Part shown: piece by piece, positions 7,581 to 15,159 of the stretch | How positions within the stretch are numbered: position 1 is the stretch's first letter | Layout: each line of letters begins with the position of its first letter | NCBI GenBank assembly: GCA_023435305.1 | Contig: JAEYRV010000027.1 | Location: 62,001 to 126,000, forward strand | Origin: Bacillota bacterium | GTDB lineage: Bacteria; Bacillota; Clostridia; Acetivibrionales; DTU013 | DNA length: 64,000 bases | Direction: 5' to 3' | Notes under the pieces: model-generated | Told to the model about the DNA's origin: nothing | The model's database searches: none | Seen by the model: the letters and a program-made list of their open reading frames with translations, nothing else | Made by a program: the position numbers and the translations under genes

Positions 7581-9494
7581 ATGATAATTCTATCATGCAA
7601 TGAAATAAGTCTGTCCTTTGGAACAGATGTTATACTAAATAAGGCAAGCTTCAAGCTGCAGCAGGGGGAGAAAGCAGGTCTGGTCGGCGTCAACGGAGCC
7701 GGTAAGTCGACTCTTTTCCGGATAATAACAGGACAGCTTCAACAGGACAGCGGAGATGTCTTCATGTCCAGAGGGCTTCGTGTAGGTTTCCTTGACCAGT
7801 ACTCCGGTTTGGAGTCGGATAATACCATATGGTCTGAAATGCTCACAACATACAAAACACTAATATCTGCTGAAAACCGTCTGAAGCAGCTGGAGCAGGA
7901 TATAAGCAGTGAAAGCAGCCAGGAGCGTCTCCAATCGATGATGAAGGAGTACGATACGCTGCTGGAGCGTTTTTCCCGTGAAGGGGGCTACGAGTATAAC
8001 AGCCGCATACGGGGCATTTTGCGCGGTCTCGGTTTTGAGGATTCACAGTTTGAGCTGACGGTGAAAACACTGAGCGGAGGACAAAAAACGCGCCTTGCTC
8101 TTGCCAGGCTGCTGCTGGAGGAACCGGATCTGCTGCTTCTGGACGAGCCCACCAACCACCTTGATATCAGTGCGATAGAGTGGCTCGAGGACTTTCTGAA
8201 GAATTACAGGAAGTCTGTTCTCGTCATATCGCATGACAGATACTTTTTAGATACAGTAACAACTAAAACAATCGAAATCGAAAACAATGAATGCACGGAG
8301 TACGGCGGCAGCTATACGGAGTACGCCAAAAAGAAATCAGAGGCAAGGGAAATATTGCAGAAGCACTACGAGCTGCAGCAAAAGGAAATCGCACGGATGG
8401 AGGCTTTCATCGAGCAGCAGCGCAGGTGGAACAGGGAGAAAAATATAGTTGCGGCAGAGAGCAGGCAAAAGGCAATTGACAGGATAGAGAAGCTCGATGC
8501 ACCCAAAAAACTGCCCGGCAGTATTAAACTAAGGTTTACCAGCAGTATCACAAGCGGAAATGATGTACTCTTTGTCGAAGAGTTGTCCAAAAGCTTTCCG
8601 GGGAAGGAACTGTTCAAGGATATCAGTTTTGATGTAAAGCGAAATGAAAAGGTATTTCTGCTTGGCCCCAACGGCTGCGGAAAATCGACACTGCTCAAGA
8701 TCCTGTCGGGTAAACTCCCCCAGACCTATGGCAATTTTGAGTACGGGCATAAAATAGTGCTGGGTTATTACGATCAGGAGCTCGAAGGACTCGATGAGAG
8801 CAATACGGTCCTGGAGGAAGTGTGGAATGATAATGAAAACCTCAACCATACACAGATCCGCAATGCCCTGGCCCAATTCCTGTTCATGGGGGAAGACGTA
8901 TACAAGCCAATAAGCGTGCTCAGCGGCGGCGAGAAAAGCCGGGTCGCCCTGGTCAAGCTGATGCTCTCCGGATCCAATCTGCTGCTTCTTGACGAGCCCA
9001 CCAACCATCTGGACATAAACTCAAGAGAAGCCCTTGAGGAAGCTCTGCTTCTGTTTGACGGGACGCTTCTGGCAGTTTCCCATGACCGTTACTTCATTCG
9101 CAAGCTTGCCTCCAGAGTCATCGAGATGGCCGACAACGGCATCGAAGACTATAGAGGCGGCTACCAGTATTACCTGGATCACCGCCGTGTCTCCACTATA
9201 ACTGAATCCGATGAAAAAAACAGGTCTGTTTCCGTTTCCAAGCAGGAACACCTGGAAACCAAGGAAGAAAGGGCACGGAGACGGAAGCTTGAAAAGCAGC
9301 TGACCTCTTGTGAGGCTGAGATAAGCAAAACAGAGACCAGGCTGGCCGCCATTTCGGACGAGATGTCGAGAGATGACGCTCTCAGTGACCATGTATTGCT
9401 TTCTGCGCTCCATAATGAACAGCTCTCACTGGAGACCCGCCTGGAGCAGCTTTATAGTGAGTGGACCGAACTGTCGGAGCAGTCAACTAGTTAA
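7581..9494 (+). CDS. ABC-F family ATPase (ribosome-associated type)
   Basis: The 637-residue soluble protein has two ABC ATPase domains and no membrane segment, the ABC-F layout. Domain 1 has Walker A GVNGAGKS (36-43), LSGGQ near 164 and LLLLDEPTNHLD near 182-193. Domain 2 has GPNGCGKS near 362, LSGGE near 446 and the same LLLLDEPTNHLD. Between them is the charged helical linker (about 240-310) that reaches the peptidyl-transferase region in this family. The C-terminal 80 residues form a coiled coil. This is closer to the housekeeping Uup/YdiF-like group than to known antibiotic-protection factors, but the subfamily is uncertain. The last 8 bases overlap the convergent cwlD gene. Confidence 0.9.
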   Translation: MIILSCNEISLSFGTDVILNKASFKLQQGEKAGLVGVNGAGKSTLFRIITGQLQQDSGDVFMSRGLRVGFLDQYSGLESDNTIWSEMLTTYKTLISAENRLKQLEQDISSESSQERLQSMMKEYDTLLERFSREGGYEYNSRIRGILRGLGFEDSQFELTVKTLSGGQKTRLALARLLLEEPDLLLLDEPTNHLDISAIEWLEDFLKNYRKSVLVISHDRYFLDTVTTKTIEIENNECTEYGGSYTEYAKKKSEAREILQKHYELQQKEIARMEAFIEQQRRWNREKNIVAAESRQKAIDRIEKLDAPKKLPGSIKLRFTSSITSGNDVLFVEELSKSFPGKELFKDISFDVKRNEKVFLLGPNGCGKSTLLKILSGKLPQTYGNFEYGHKIVLGYYDQELEGLDESNTVLEEVWNDNENLNHTQIRNALAQFLFMGEDVYKPISVLSGGEKSRVALVKLMLSGSNLLLLDEPTNHLDINSREALEEALLLFDGTLLAVSHDRYFIRKLASRVIEMADNGIEDYRGGYQYYLDHRRVSTITESDEKNRSVSVSKQEHLETKEERARRRKLEKQLTSCEAEISKTETRLAAISDEMSRDDALSDHVLLSALHNEQLSLETRLEQLYSEWTELSEQSTS

Positions 9495-10197
9495 AGTAGC
9501 TGTCTATACCCTTCTTGACAGCCTCTGCGATTTTTGCCTGATATTCTTCCGTCCCAAGCTTTTGCTCTTCTGCCGCGTTGGATAAAAAGCCGCATTCTAC
9601 TATGGTCGTAGGTGTCTTGAGATTCTTGATGATAACTATAGGCTGCTTTAGTTCAGGTTCACGTTTGTTGCTCTTATCAACATTTTCCCGTAATGATTTC
9701 TGGATACATTCAGCAAGCTTTTTACTTTCAGGAGAGTCTGACGGATAAAATGTCTGTGCTCCATAATACTGAGCCTGCGTAAAGCTGTTGGTATGGATGC
9801 TGACAACTATCTGCGCACCGCTGTTGTCCATGATCTCCTTGCGCCTGGTCAGATCCTGCAGCCTCTTGTAATAAATATCCGTCGTGCCGTCGCTGTACAC
9901 AAGCTTATCTTCTTCACGCGTCATGATCACGTTGTACTGGTCCTTCTCCAAAAGCTCTCTGACCTTGAAGGCAATGCTCAGATTCAGATCCTTTTCCTTC
10001 AGGCCGCTATAGCTGCTGATCTTTCCCGGATCCTCCCCTCCATGGCCCGCATCTATTACGACGGTCTTCTGCCCGGATGTTTTGGCGGCTGTGGCGGCCC
10101 TTGTATCCACATTCATATTAAGGCTGTAGATGGCTACAAGCAAAGCGAAAATAAGCCCTATCAGGATCAGATTGGATTTTCTCATCACAATAATCAT
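9487..10197 (-). CDS. cwlD: N-acetylmuramoyl-L-alanine amidase CwlD
   Basis: The 236-residue enzyme is an Amidase_3 zinc hydrolase. CwlD removes peptide side chains from muramic acid during formation of muramic-delta-lactam in spore cortex. A single N-terminal membrane segment (about residues 8-25) is followed by VVIDAGHGGEDPG (zinc His), SIHTNSF (second His) and IVECGFLSN (catalytic Glu). The frame is open 19 codons further, but ATG 10197 has AGGGAG at proper spacing and gives the normal CwlD length. The ribosome binding site lies in one arm of an inverted repeat (see the separate entry). Confidence 0.88.
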   Translation of the reverse strand: MIIVMRKSNLILIGLIFALLVAIYSLNMNVDTRAATAAKTSGQKTVVIDAGHGGEDPGKISSYSGLKEKDLNLSIAFKVRELLEKDQYNVIMTREEDKLVYSDGTTDIYYKRLQDLTRRKEIMDNSGAQIVVSIHTNSFTQAQYYGAQTFYPSDSPESKKLAECIQKSLRENVDKSNKREPELKQPIVIIKNLKTPTTIVECGFLSNAAEEQKLGTEEYQAKIAEAVKKGIDSYFN

Positions 10198-10199
10198 AT

Positions 10200-10248
10200 A
10201 ACCCGTCTCCCTATTCAAATTCAATATAAGAATATTCGGGGACGGGTT
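10200..10248 (-). promoter_or_regulatory. Inverted repeat covering the cwlD ribosome binding site
   Basis: AACCCGTC and GACGGGTT (10200-10207 and 10241-10248) form an 8-bp stem, extended by two more pairs after a mismatch. On the minus-strand mRNA the 3' arm includes part of the AGGGAG site of cwlD. It could hide the site from ribosomes, or be the end of the upstream transcript. Confidence 0.4.
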
Positions 10249-10272
10249 GGACATATTACTAAGACTTGTTGT

Positions 10273-11124
10273 TTATCTTTTACGGACTTGTTTCAGATCA
10301 TCTATCCTGCCGCCAAGAAGCCTGACAGAGGATACGATATCGTAGAATGCTTCTCTGCTGATGTTCTCCCCGCTCTTTTGCAGATAGCCCCTCAATGCGG
10401 GTATCGCCCTGCCGTCGCCGTATTTGGCCAGGCAGGCCGCTGTGACGACCTTATCCTCCAGCATATTGAATGCATTTTTCAGCGCTGAGTATATTTCATC
10501 CGTGGGGTGATCCCTTCCGATCTCAGCCAGAGACATGGCAAGATACTCACAGGTTTCTTCAGATCGATTTCCCGAACTCATTTCCTGTACGATTGAACTG
10601 ACGGCGGCCTGCCCTATATCGGCCAGAGCATCTCTTGCAGTCTCCTTCATAAGCTCGGTTCCTGCCTCGCTGCTTTCAATAATGGTTATCAGAGGCAAAA
10701 CAGCCTTCAGTACTTTATATCTGCCAAGCAGCCTGGCTGCCATGACAGACCGGACGAGGCATTCTTCGCCGGCTGCGGTCTCTAATAAGAAACCTATGGC
10801 TTCATTTCCATAGCTCATCAGTTTTTCAACAAATATCTCGGGCAGCTCATCATCACAAATCTCTGTTCCAAAACAAAACATTTCCTTGATTTCATCAAAT
10901 CCGGCTTCGTTCAAATATTCGGACGGGGTTTTACCGATTTCCGGAAGCTGCTCTGACAACCATCTCTCATATTCGTTATCCAGACTGGCCTGTATAAAAC
11001 CTTCGCTGCCTGTGTCCGCAAAACCGTCGGAGGTGCGCCCTTCGGTGGCCTCGATGCACGCATCATAAGCCGCCTGCATCGACAGATTGTAGCTGCTGAA
11101 AAAAATCTCGGAATATTTGTTCAA
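10273..11124 (-). CDS. HEAT-repeat-like protein of unknown function
   Basis: I do not recognise a named family. The 283-residue protein is soluble, acidic and mostly helical. Its C-terminal half contains repeated helix pairs such as RSVMAARLLGRYKVLKAVLP, ARDALADIGQAAVSSIV and ACLAKYGDGRAIPALRGYL, which look like HEAT/PBS-lyase scaffolding repeats. The best start is TTG at 11124: it has GGAGG 8 bases upstream, and the preceding gene stops at 11126, so the two nearly overlap. A longer reading frame (to 11226) would lie within the upstream gene and is unlikely. It is probably cotranscribed with the membrane protein upstream and perhaps cwlD downstream. Confidence 0.7.
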   Translation of the reverse strand: MNKYSEIFFSSYNLSMQAAYDACIEATEGRTSDGFADTGSEGFIQASLDNEYERWLSEQLPEIGKTPSEYLNEAGFDEIKEMFCFGTEICDDELPEIFVEKLMSYGNEAIGFLLETAAGEECLVRSVMAARLLGRYKVLKAVLPLITIIESSEAGTELMKETARDALADIGQAAVSSIVQEMSSGNRSEETCEYLAMSLAEIGRDHPTDEIYSALKNAFNMLEDKVVTAACLAKYGDGRAIPALRGYLQKSGENISREAFYDIVSSVRLLGGRIDDLKQVRKR

Positions 11125-11125
11125 A

Positions 11126-11737
11126 TCACTTGCCTCCGGATGCTTTCTTTTTCTTCTTCTTTGTGGTTTTGTTTTCATTGGCTGTAGGATTCCAGGGGCT
11201 CTTTTTGAAGGCCTTCTCCTGGACATCTTCCTTTTTTTTGAGCTTTTTAATGATATCGATGCCGAAGTATCCCATCAGATACCCTGCGGCAGCAACAACA
11301 GGAATGGTCAGTATGGCTGCGATATAACCGACGATGGATTCATTCAGCCATCTGATTATAAAGTACTCCGGGCCAAGAAGGCTGTTTATCGCAAGATGCT
11401 TTATCCTCTCGGCATAGCTGGCTTCAAAGCGCAGCAATGAAAGGACCGATACTACAAGCGCCACAGGAAGAATGCCCATCGAACCGATGACCAGGCCCTT
11501 CCAGGGCTTGGGTTCCAGCTCGTACTGCGGCTTTTTCTCTTTGATGGCCAATTCCTTCATGTCCGAATAAGTAAGCAGTGCGATGAATGCAAACGCAACA
11601 AAGCAGTAAAGGGGAAGCCAGTTATTGAATTTGTCGCCTGTTACGGACATGAACGGATATATGAATATAAAAAAAACAACAAGTGTCATGGTATAGTTGA
11701 ATAGGACTCTGGCCCCGCTCTTAATATATTCTTTCAT
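11126..11737 (-). CDS. Integral membrane protein of unknown function
   Basis: This 203-residue protein has about four membrane helices: residues 13-33, 41-57, 86-104 and 136-158. The C-terminal tail is very basic and lysine-rich (about 165-203), ending in KKKKKKASGGK, and probably faces the cytoplasm or nucleic acid. I recognise no catalytic motif and no family. It lies 12 bases after the receiver-GGDEF gene on the same strand and its stop codon abuts the next gene, so it belongs to a three-gene minus-strand unit. Confidence 0.65.
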   Translation of the reverse strand: MKEYIKSGARVLFNYTMTLVVFFIFIYPFMSVTGDKFNNWLPLYCFVAFAFIALLTYSDMKELAIKEKKPQYELEPKPWKGLVIGSMGILPVALVVSVLSLLRFEASYAERIKHLAINSLLGPEYFIIRWLNESIVGYIAAILTIPVVAAAGYLMGYFGIDIIKKLKKKEDVQEKAFKKSPWNPTANENKTTKKKKKKASGGK

Positions 11738-11749
11738 CTATGATCTCTC

Positions 11750-12688
11750 CTATTGCTTCTGTCTTCGCATATCCTTGAGATATACGCTCCCTGTCACGAA
11801 TTTAGCCTTCTTTTTCAGCTCCGCAGCGATCTCTCCGACCTGCAGATGATTGCAAAGAACTCTGTTTTCATTTGACACGACTGCAATAGATATCGTCATA
11901 ATGGGGTATCTGGTTATATAGCCTCTTCTGTTTGTCGTGCTGATGAATCCTGATTGCTTGTCCGCGTCGGAATAAAGTTCCGGAACTCTTTCATCAAAAT
12001 CCTTTATTATGTTCTCACAAAGTATATCTGCACATTCGGGTGATGTGACCACAACGAAGTCATCTCCGCCGATATGACCTGTAAAGTCGCTTTTGGAGCC
12101 GAAGGTCCTCACATTGTCCATCAGTATGTCGGCAATGAGCTTTATCGCGGAGTCTCCGCGGGAAAAGCCGTAAGCGTCATTATATGCTTTAAAATTGTCG
12201 ACATCCAGATATAAAACGGAAAATATCATTTCCTTAGCGATCCTGTAATTTATCTCTGTCTGTATCTCGATATTTCCGGGCAGCCCCGTCAGAGGATTAG
12301 CCAACCTGTTCCTGTCTATCCGCAGCAGCGTGTTTTTTACCCTGCTTATCAGCTCACGCGGGTTAAAGGGTTTTGTTATATAGTCATCAGCACCCAGTTC
12401 GAGTCCGGCAAGCTTGTCTTCCTCATTGCCCTGGGCCGTGAGCATAATGATGGGCATAAGATTGTTGCTTTCATCTTTTCTGAGCAGCTTACAGACTTCA
12501 AATCCATCAATGCCGGGCATCACTACATCAAGAAGCACAAGGTCCGGTTTTTCCGACATGACCATCTTTATGCCGTCAACACCGTTGCTTGCTGATACGA
12601 CTTCGTACCCCTTCTCCTTAAGTATATCTGTAGTCAGCTTCACCATCAGTTCCGTATCGTCGATTATGAGAATCTTCTTTTTAAACAT
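11750..12688 (-). CDS. Response regulator with GGDEF (diguanylate cyclase) output
   Basis: The 312-residue protein is a PleD-like single-receiver diguanylate cyclase. Residues 1-120 are a receiver domain: acidic pair IIDDTE, phospho-acceptor Asp in LVLLDVVMPGIDG, switch Thr in IIMLTAQG and Lys in DYITKPF. A GGDEF domain follows from about 135, opening with NPLTGLPGN. Its active-site loop reads GGDDF, a conservative change from GG(D/E)EF, so activity is likely but not certain. ATG 12688 is preferred over the longer frame because it follows GGGAG and begins right at the receiver. No histidine kinase is adjacent. Confidence 0.88.
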   Translation of the reverse strand: MFKKKILIIDDTELMVKLTTDILKEKGYEVVSASNGVDGIKMVMSEKPDLVLLDVVMPGIDGFEVCKLLRKDESNNLMPIIMLTAQGNEEDKLAGLELGADDYITKPFNPRELISRVKNTLLRIDRNRLANPLTGLPGNIEIQTEINYRIAKEMIFSVLYLDVDNFKAYNDAYGFSRGDSAIKLIADILMDNVRTFGSKSDFTGHIGGDDFVVVTSPECADILCENIIKDFDERVPELYSDADKQSGFISTTNRRGYITRYPIMTISIAVVSNENRVLCNHLQVGEIAAELKKKAKFVTGSVYLKDMRRQKQ

Positions 12689-12729
12689 ATGCGCTCCCCA
12701 AAACAGTTTTGCCGCTGACAATATCTATC

Positions 12730-12758
12730 TACATAAAATTATATAATATTTTTATGTA
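12730..12758. repeat. AT-rich palindrome upstream of the receiver-GGDEF gene
   Basis: TACATAAAA (12730-12738) and TTTTATGTA (12750-12758) are a perfect 9-bp inverted repeat with an 11-bp AT spacer. It lies about 45 bases before the start and overlaps a TATAAT-like element, so it resembles an operator. No regulator can be assigned. Confidence 0.35.
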
Positions 12759-12921
12759 TTTGAACAGGTGCTTTAGTCTGCTTTCCCCCCTTATTATAAT
12801 ATCATGTTTAGCTGATAATACAATAGAAACACTAATTTATAGCAATATCACAGCCTCAGATCAGCTCGGATACATTGTTACGAATTTTTCACCCGAACCA
12901 AATAATATTCACATGCATCCC

Positions 12922-12950
12922 TTATCATAATCCTTTATCTGAGGTATAAT
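12922..12950 (+). promoter_or_regulatory. Putative promoter of the small zinc-ribbon gene
   Basis: TTATCA (12922-12927), a 17-bp spacer and TATAAT (12945-12950), about 60 bases before the TTG start. The -10 box is consensus and the -35 box is 4/6. Confidence 0.5.
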
Positions 12951-13010
12951 ACTATACAGCTTCAAACAGCAATATAAATAGTAAAAATACATACCCAAGG
13001 AGTGATATGA

Positions 13011-13253
13011 TTGGCCGAATTTTGTGAATGCGGCTCTCTGAAGATCAACGGACGTTGTTCTAATAAGAGCTGCAAGCTTGGCGGCAATACAAGCGCCGCT
13101 TCCGCCAGGAAGACAGCCGCCGGACCGGGTGCATCCGGTAAAGCTAAAGTCCCGAAGACATCTGCCCCCAAAAAGGCCGACCCAAGAAGGGCCTCAAAGG
13201 TAGTAACCTATAATCTTTATGATATCAAAAAGGACAGCGAGCCTGAAAGCTAA
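13011..13253 (+). CDS. Small four-cysteine zinc-ribbon-like protein
   Basis: This 80-residue protein begins with a compact Cys cluster, CECGSLKINGRCSNKSC (Cys5, 7, 16 and 21), suited to one zinc ion. The rest is Ala/Lys/Pro-rich and probably disordered, with a short conserved-looking end (KVVTYNLYDI). The start is TTG at 13011, with AAGGAG eight bases upstream; an ATG at 13007 is out of frame. Its function is unknown. It could be a small nucleic-acid-binding or regulatory protein. Its last bases overlap the convergent LysM gene. Confidence 0.6.
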   Translation: MAEFCECGSLKINGRCSNKSCKLGGNTSAASARKTAAGPGASGKAKVPKTSAPKKADPRRASKVVTYNLYDIKKDSEPES

Positions 13254-13528
13254 GCATTTTCAGGCCCGCTTCCCTCACTGGGCCATGGGCCGTCATACGG
13301 CTGCACACGGTACCCGATGATGCACAGCCTCTGCCCTATCCTCAAAAAATCCGGATCGATTCCCGGATTTGCTTCTAAAATGCTTTCCACACTCGTATTA
13401 TATTCCCGGGCTATACCGGTCAGCGTATCACCCGGCTGGATATATCTTTCCTCATGATCCGGATCTATAGTGCCCCATGGTGTTATATAAGGATTATTGC
13501 TGAAGGGTATGCTGAAAAAACAAGCCAT
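13250..13528 (-). CDS. LysM-domain protein
   Basis: This 92-residue protein consists mainly of one LysM domain: YIQPGDTLTGIAREYNTSVE, then LEANPGIDPDFLRIGQRLCI. LysM binds the N-acetylglucosamine part of peptidoglycan or spore cortex. No signal peptide is evident after the start chosen (ATG 13528, behind GGGAGTGG), so it may be a spore-associated protein made inside the mother cell, like the SafA/YdhD group; this is inference. A longer frame up to 13600 has no good start signal. It overlaps the end of the zinc-ribbon gene by 4 bases. Confidence 0.75.
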   Translation of the reverse strand: MACFFSIPFSNNPYITPWGTIDPDHEERYIQPGDTLTGIAREYNTSVESILEANPGIDPDFLRIGQRLCIIGYRVQPYDGPWPSEGSGPENA

Positions 13529-13714
13529 CGGACAGAACCACTCCCTTGATATACTTCTTATGTATACTATGAAGCAGTAATCCTCTTGTTGCAGGTACAA
13601 TGGGCACCGTCAGAACAGATATAGCCGAACCAAAATATGTGCACATCTGTGATAATCATGATACAATATTAGTATTATCCTGGATTATTATTCCTCCGGC
13701 TGAAAGGATACATA

Positions 13715-14488
13715 ATGCTGCCATCTTACAGTGAATTAGTGAATATGGACATGCTCAGGTACTATGTGCTCGGTATATGTACTATTACGGCAATTGCCTG
13801 CGCCATTATATACCTTTGGTGGGCTTTATCCGGAGAAAGACACACCACACGCGATATTATCGAGAATGCCAATGAAACCACCGTCATTTATGACAAGCAT
13901 GATAATCTCTGTTACATAAATACGACCTTTGACCGCAGAAATATAATGAAATTCCTGAATGGGATAGATGAGAAAATAAACAGATCGGGTCAGATCCCTG
14001 CAGATTTGAAAAAAAGATGTCTTGAGGAAGACGCCGTGACACTCTATGAAGGTGAAATAAAGCCTTTCGCCGAAGACGATTCCATATTTTCCTGGAAAAT
14101 GTGCCCGGTTATCAGGAAGCATAAGTATGCGGGGCGAATTTATGTTTTCAATGAAATAACGGAATACAAAAACCTGCTGGAGCTGCTCGATCAAAAAAAC
14201 AGGCAGCTGAAGGACACCCTTGAAATGCAGCGCAGTTATGCAAAGGTCGCAGGGAAGCTGATAGTTGAAGAAGAACGTGAAAGGATCATGGAGCTTTTGT
14301 ATAAAGTCGCGGGAGAATACCTTCAACAGCTGCAGGACAGCATCAGCAGGATGAAAAATTACTCAGCCGAGAGCGCTCCTGAGGACAGGATAGAGTTTGA
14401 AGCTGAAAACGACAGAATGATAGGGATAACAAGAGAGACAATCGCCGGGATAAGGAAAACCGTAAAGGTCCTCCATGTCTCAGATTGA
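13715..14488 (+). CDS. Membrane PAS-like sensor with decayed histidine-kinase core
   Basis: The 257-residue protein has one membrane helix (about residues 15-36), a PAS-like domain (about 45-150, starting DIIENANETTVIYD and ending with a typical FNEITEYK exit) and a coiled coil. It ends in a helix aligning with the HisKA_3 dimerisation helix. Where the complete kinase two genes downstream reads ERNLMAKEIHDVMGHSL, this one reads ERERIMELLYKVAGEYL: the phospho-acceptor His is Tyr and the next Asp is Lys. No ATPase domain follows. It thus looks like a pseudokinase or sensor subunit for the kinase downstream. The start has GAAAGG upstream; its end overlaps the response regulator's reading frame but not its chosen start. 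Confidence 0.72.
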   Translation: MLPSYSELVNMDMLRYYVLGICTITAIACAIIYLWWALSGERHTTRDIIENANETTVIYDKHDNLCYINTTFDRRNIMKFLNGIDEKINRSGQIPADLKKRCLEEDAVTLYEGEIKPFAEDDSIFSWKMCPVIRKHKYAGRIYVFNEITEYKNLLELLDQKNRQLKDTLEMQRSYAKVAGKLIVEEERERIMELLYKVAGEYLQQLQDSISRMKNYSAESAPEDRIEFEAENDRMIGITRETIAGIRKTVKVLHVSD

Positions 14489-14517
14489 TACATAATATAC
14501 CGGGAGTGATATTTTTT

Positions 14518-15144
14518 ATGCGTATATTGATCGCCGATGATCATGTGCTCCTTTCGGAAAGTCTGCGCATGATGCTCGAAACCAACAATGATATCGAGGT
14601 CGTAGGGATCGCCTATGACGGAATGCAGGCAGTAGCGCTTTGTGACGAACAAAAACCCGATGTCATACTGATGGATATCAGAATGCCGGTCATGGATGGG
14701 ATCGCCGCCGCAAAACAAATCAAGGACAAAAGCCCTGATACCAAAGTGATCATTCTGACTTCCCTCGAGGATGATAAATGCGTGTTCAACAGCTTTGCCT
14801 CAGGCGCAGATGGATATCTGCTGAAGGACACCCCTCCGGACAAGCTTGTAACACTGATCCGCTGCGTATACTGGGGATATATCGTATCCAGCCCTCTTGC
14901 CCTGCGAGTGATGCTCAGCGGAAAAGAGGCCCTGGAGGAGCCGCAGCAGGTCCCGGATATCGCAGATGATGAATTGACAATGATAAAGCTGATCAGCGAG
15001 GGCAAATCAAACAGTGAGATAGCAAGGATCATGTGTTTCGCCGAAGGAACTGTAAAAAACAAGATCACAAGGATCATCGAGATGGCAGGTGTGGAGAACA
15101 GGGCCCAGCTAGTGATGTACGCACTCAGAAACAATCTGATCTGA
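14518..15144 (+). CDS. LuxR/NarL-family response regulator
   Basis: The 208-residue protein has a receiver domain with IADDH (Asp7/Asp8), phospho-acceptor Asp53 in VILMDIRMP, switch Thr in VIILTS and Lys in YLLKDTPP. A C-terminal LuxR-type helix-turn-helix (about 150-205) includes LTMIKLISEGKSNSEIARIM and GTVKNKITRI. It is expected to bind DNA as a dimer when phosphorylated by the kinase encoded 15 bases downstream. The start ATG at 14518 follows GGGAGTG and begins directly at the receiver; the upstream open frame overlaps the preceding gene. Its likely target is the SLH surface gene at 17100, on grounds of proximity and the direct repeats there. Confidence 0.92.
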   Translation: MRILIADDHVLLSESLRMMLETNNDIEVVGIAYDGMQAVALCDEQKPDVILMDIRMPVMDGIAAAKQIKDKSPDTKVIILTSLEDDKCVFNSFASGADGYLLKDTPPDKLVTLIRCVYWGYIVSSPLALRVMLSGKEALEEPQQVPDIADDELTMIKLISEGKSNSEIARIMCFAEGTVKNKITRIIEMAGVENRAQLVMYALRNNLI

Positions 15145-15159
15145 CGGGAGTTAAGTGAT

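Larger units (their letters stand above)
12689..13010. other. Divergent intergenic region (322 bases)
   Basis: It separates the minus-strand receiver-GGDEF gene from the plus-strand zinc-ribbon gene. It holds the AT-rich palindrome at 12730-12758 and a plus-strand promoter at 12922-12950. I saw no gene or structured RNA in it. Confidence 0.5.
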
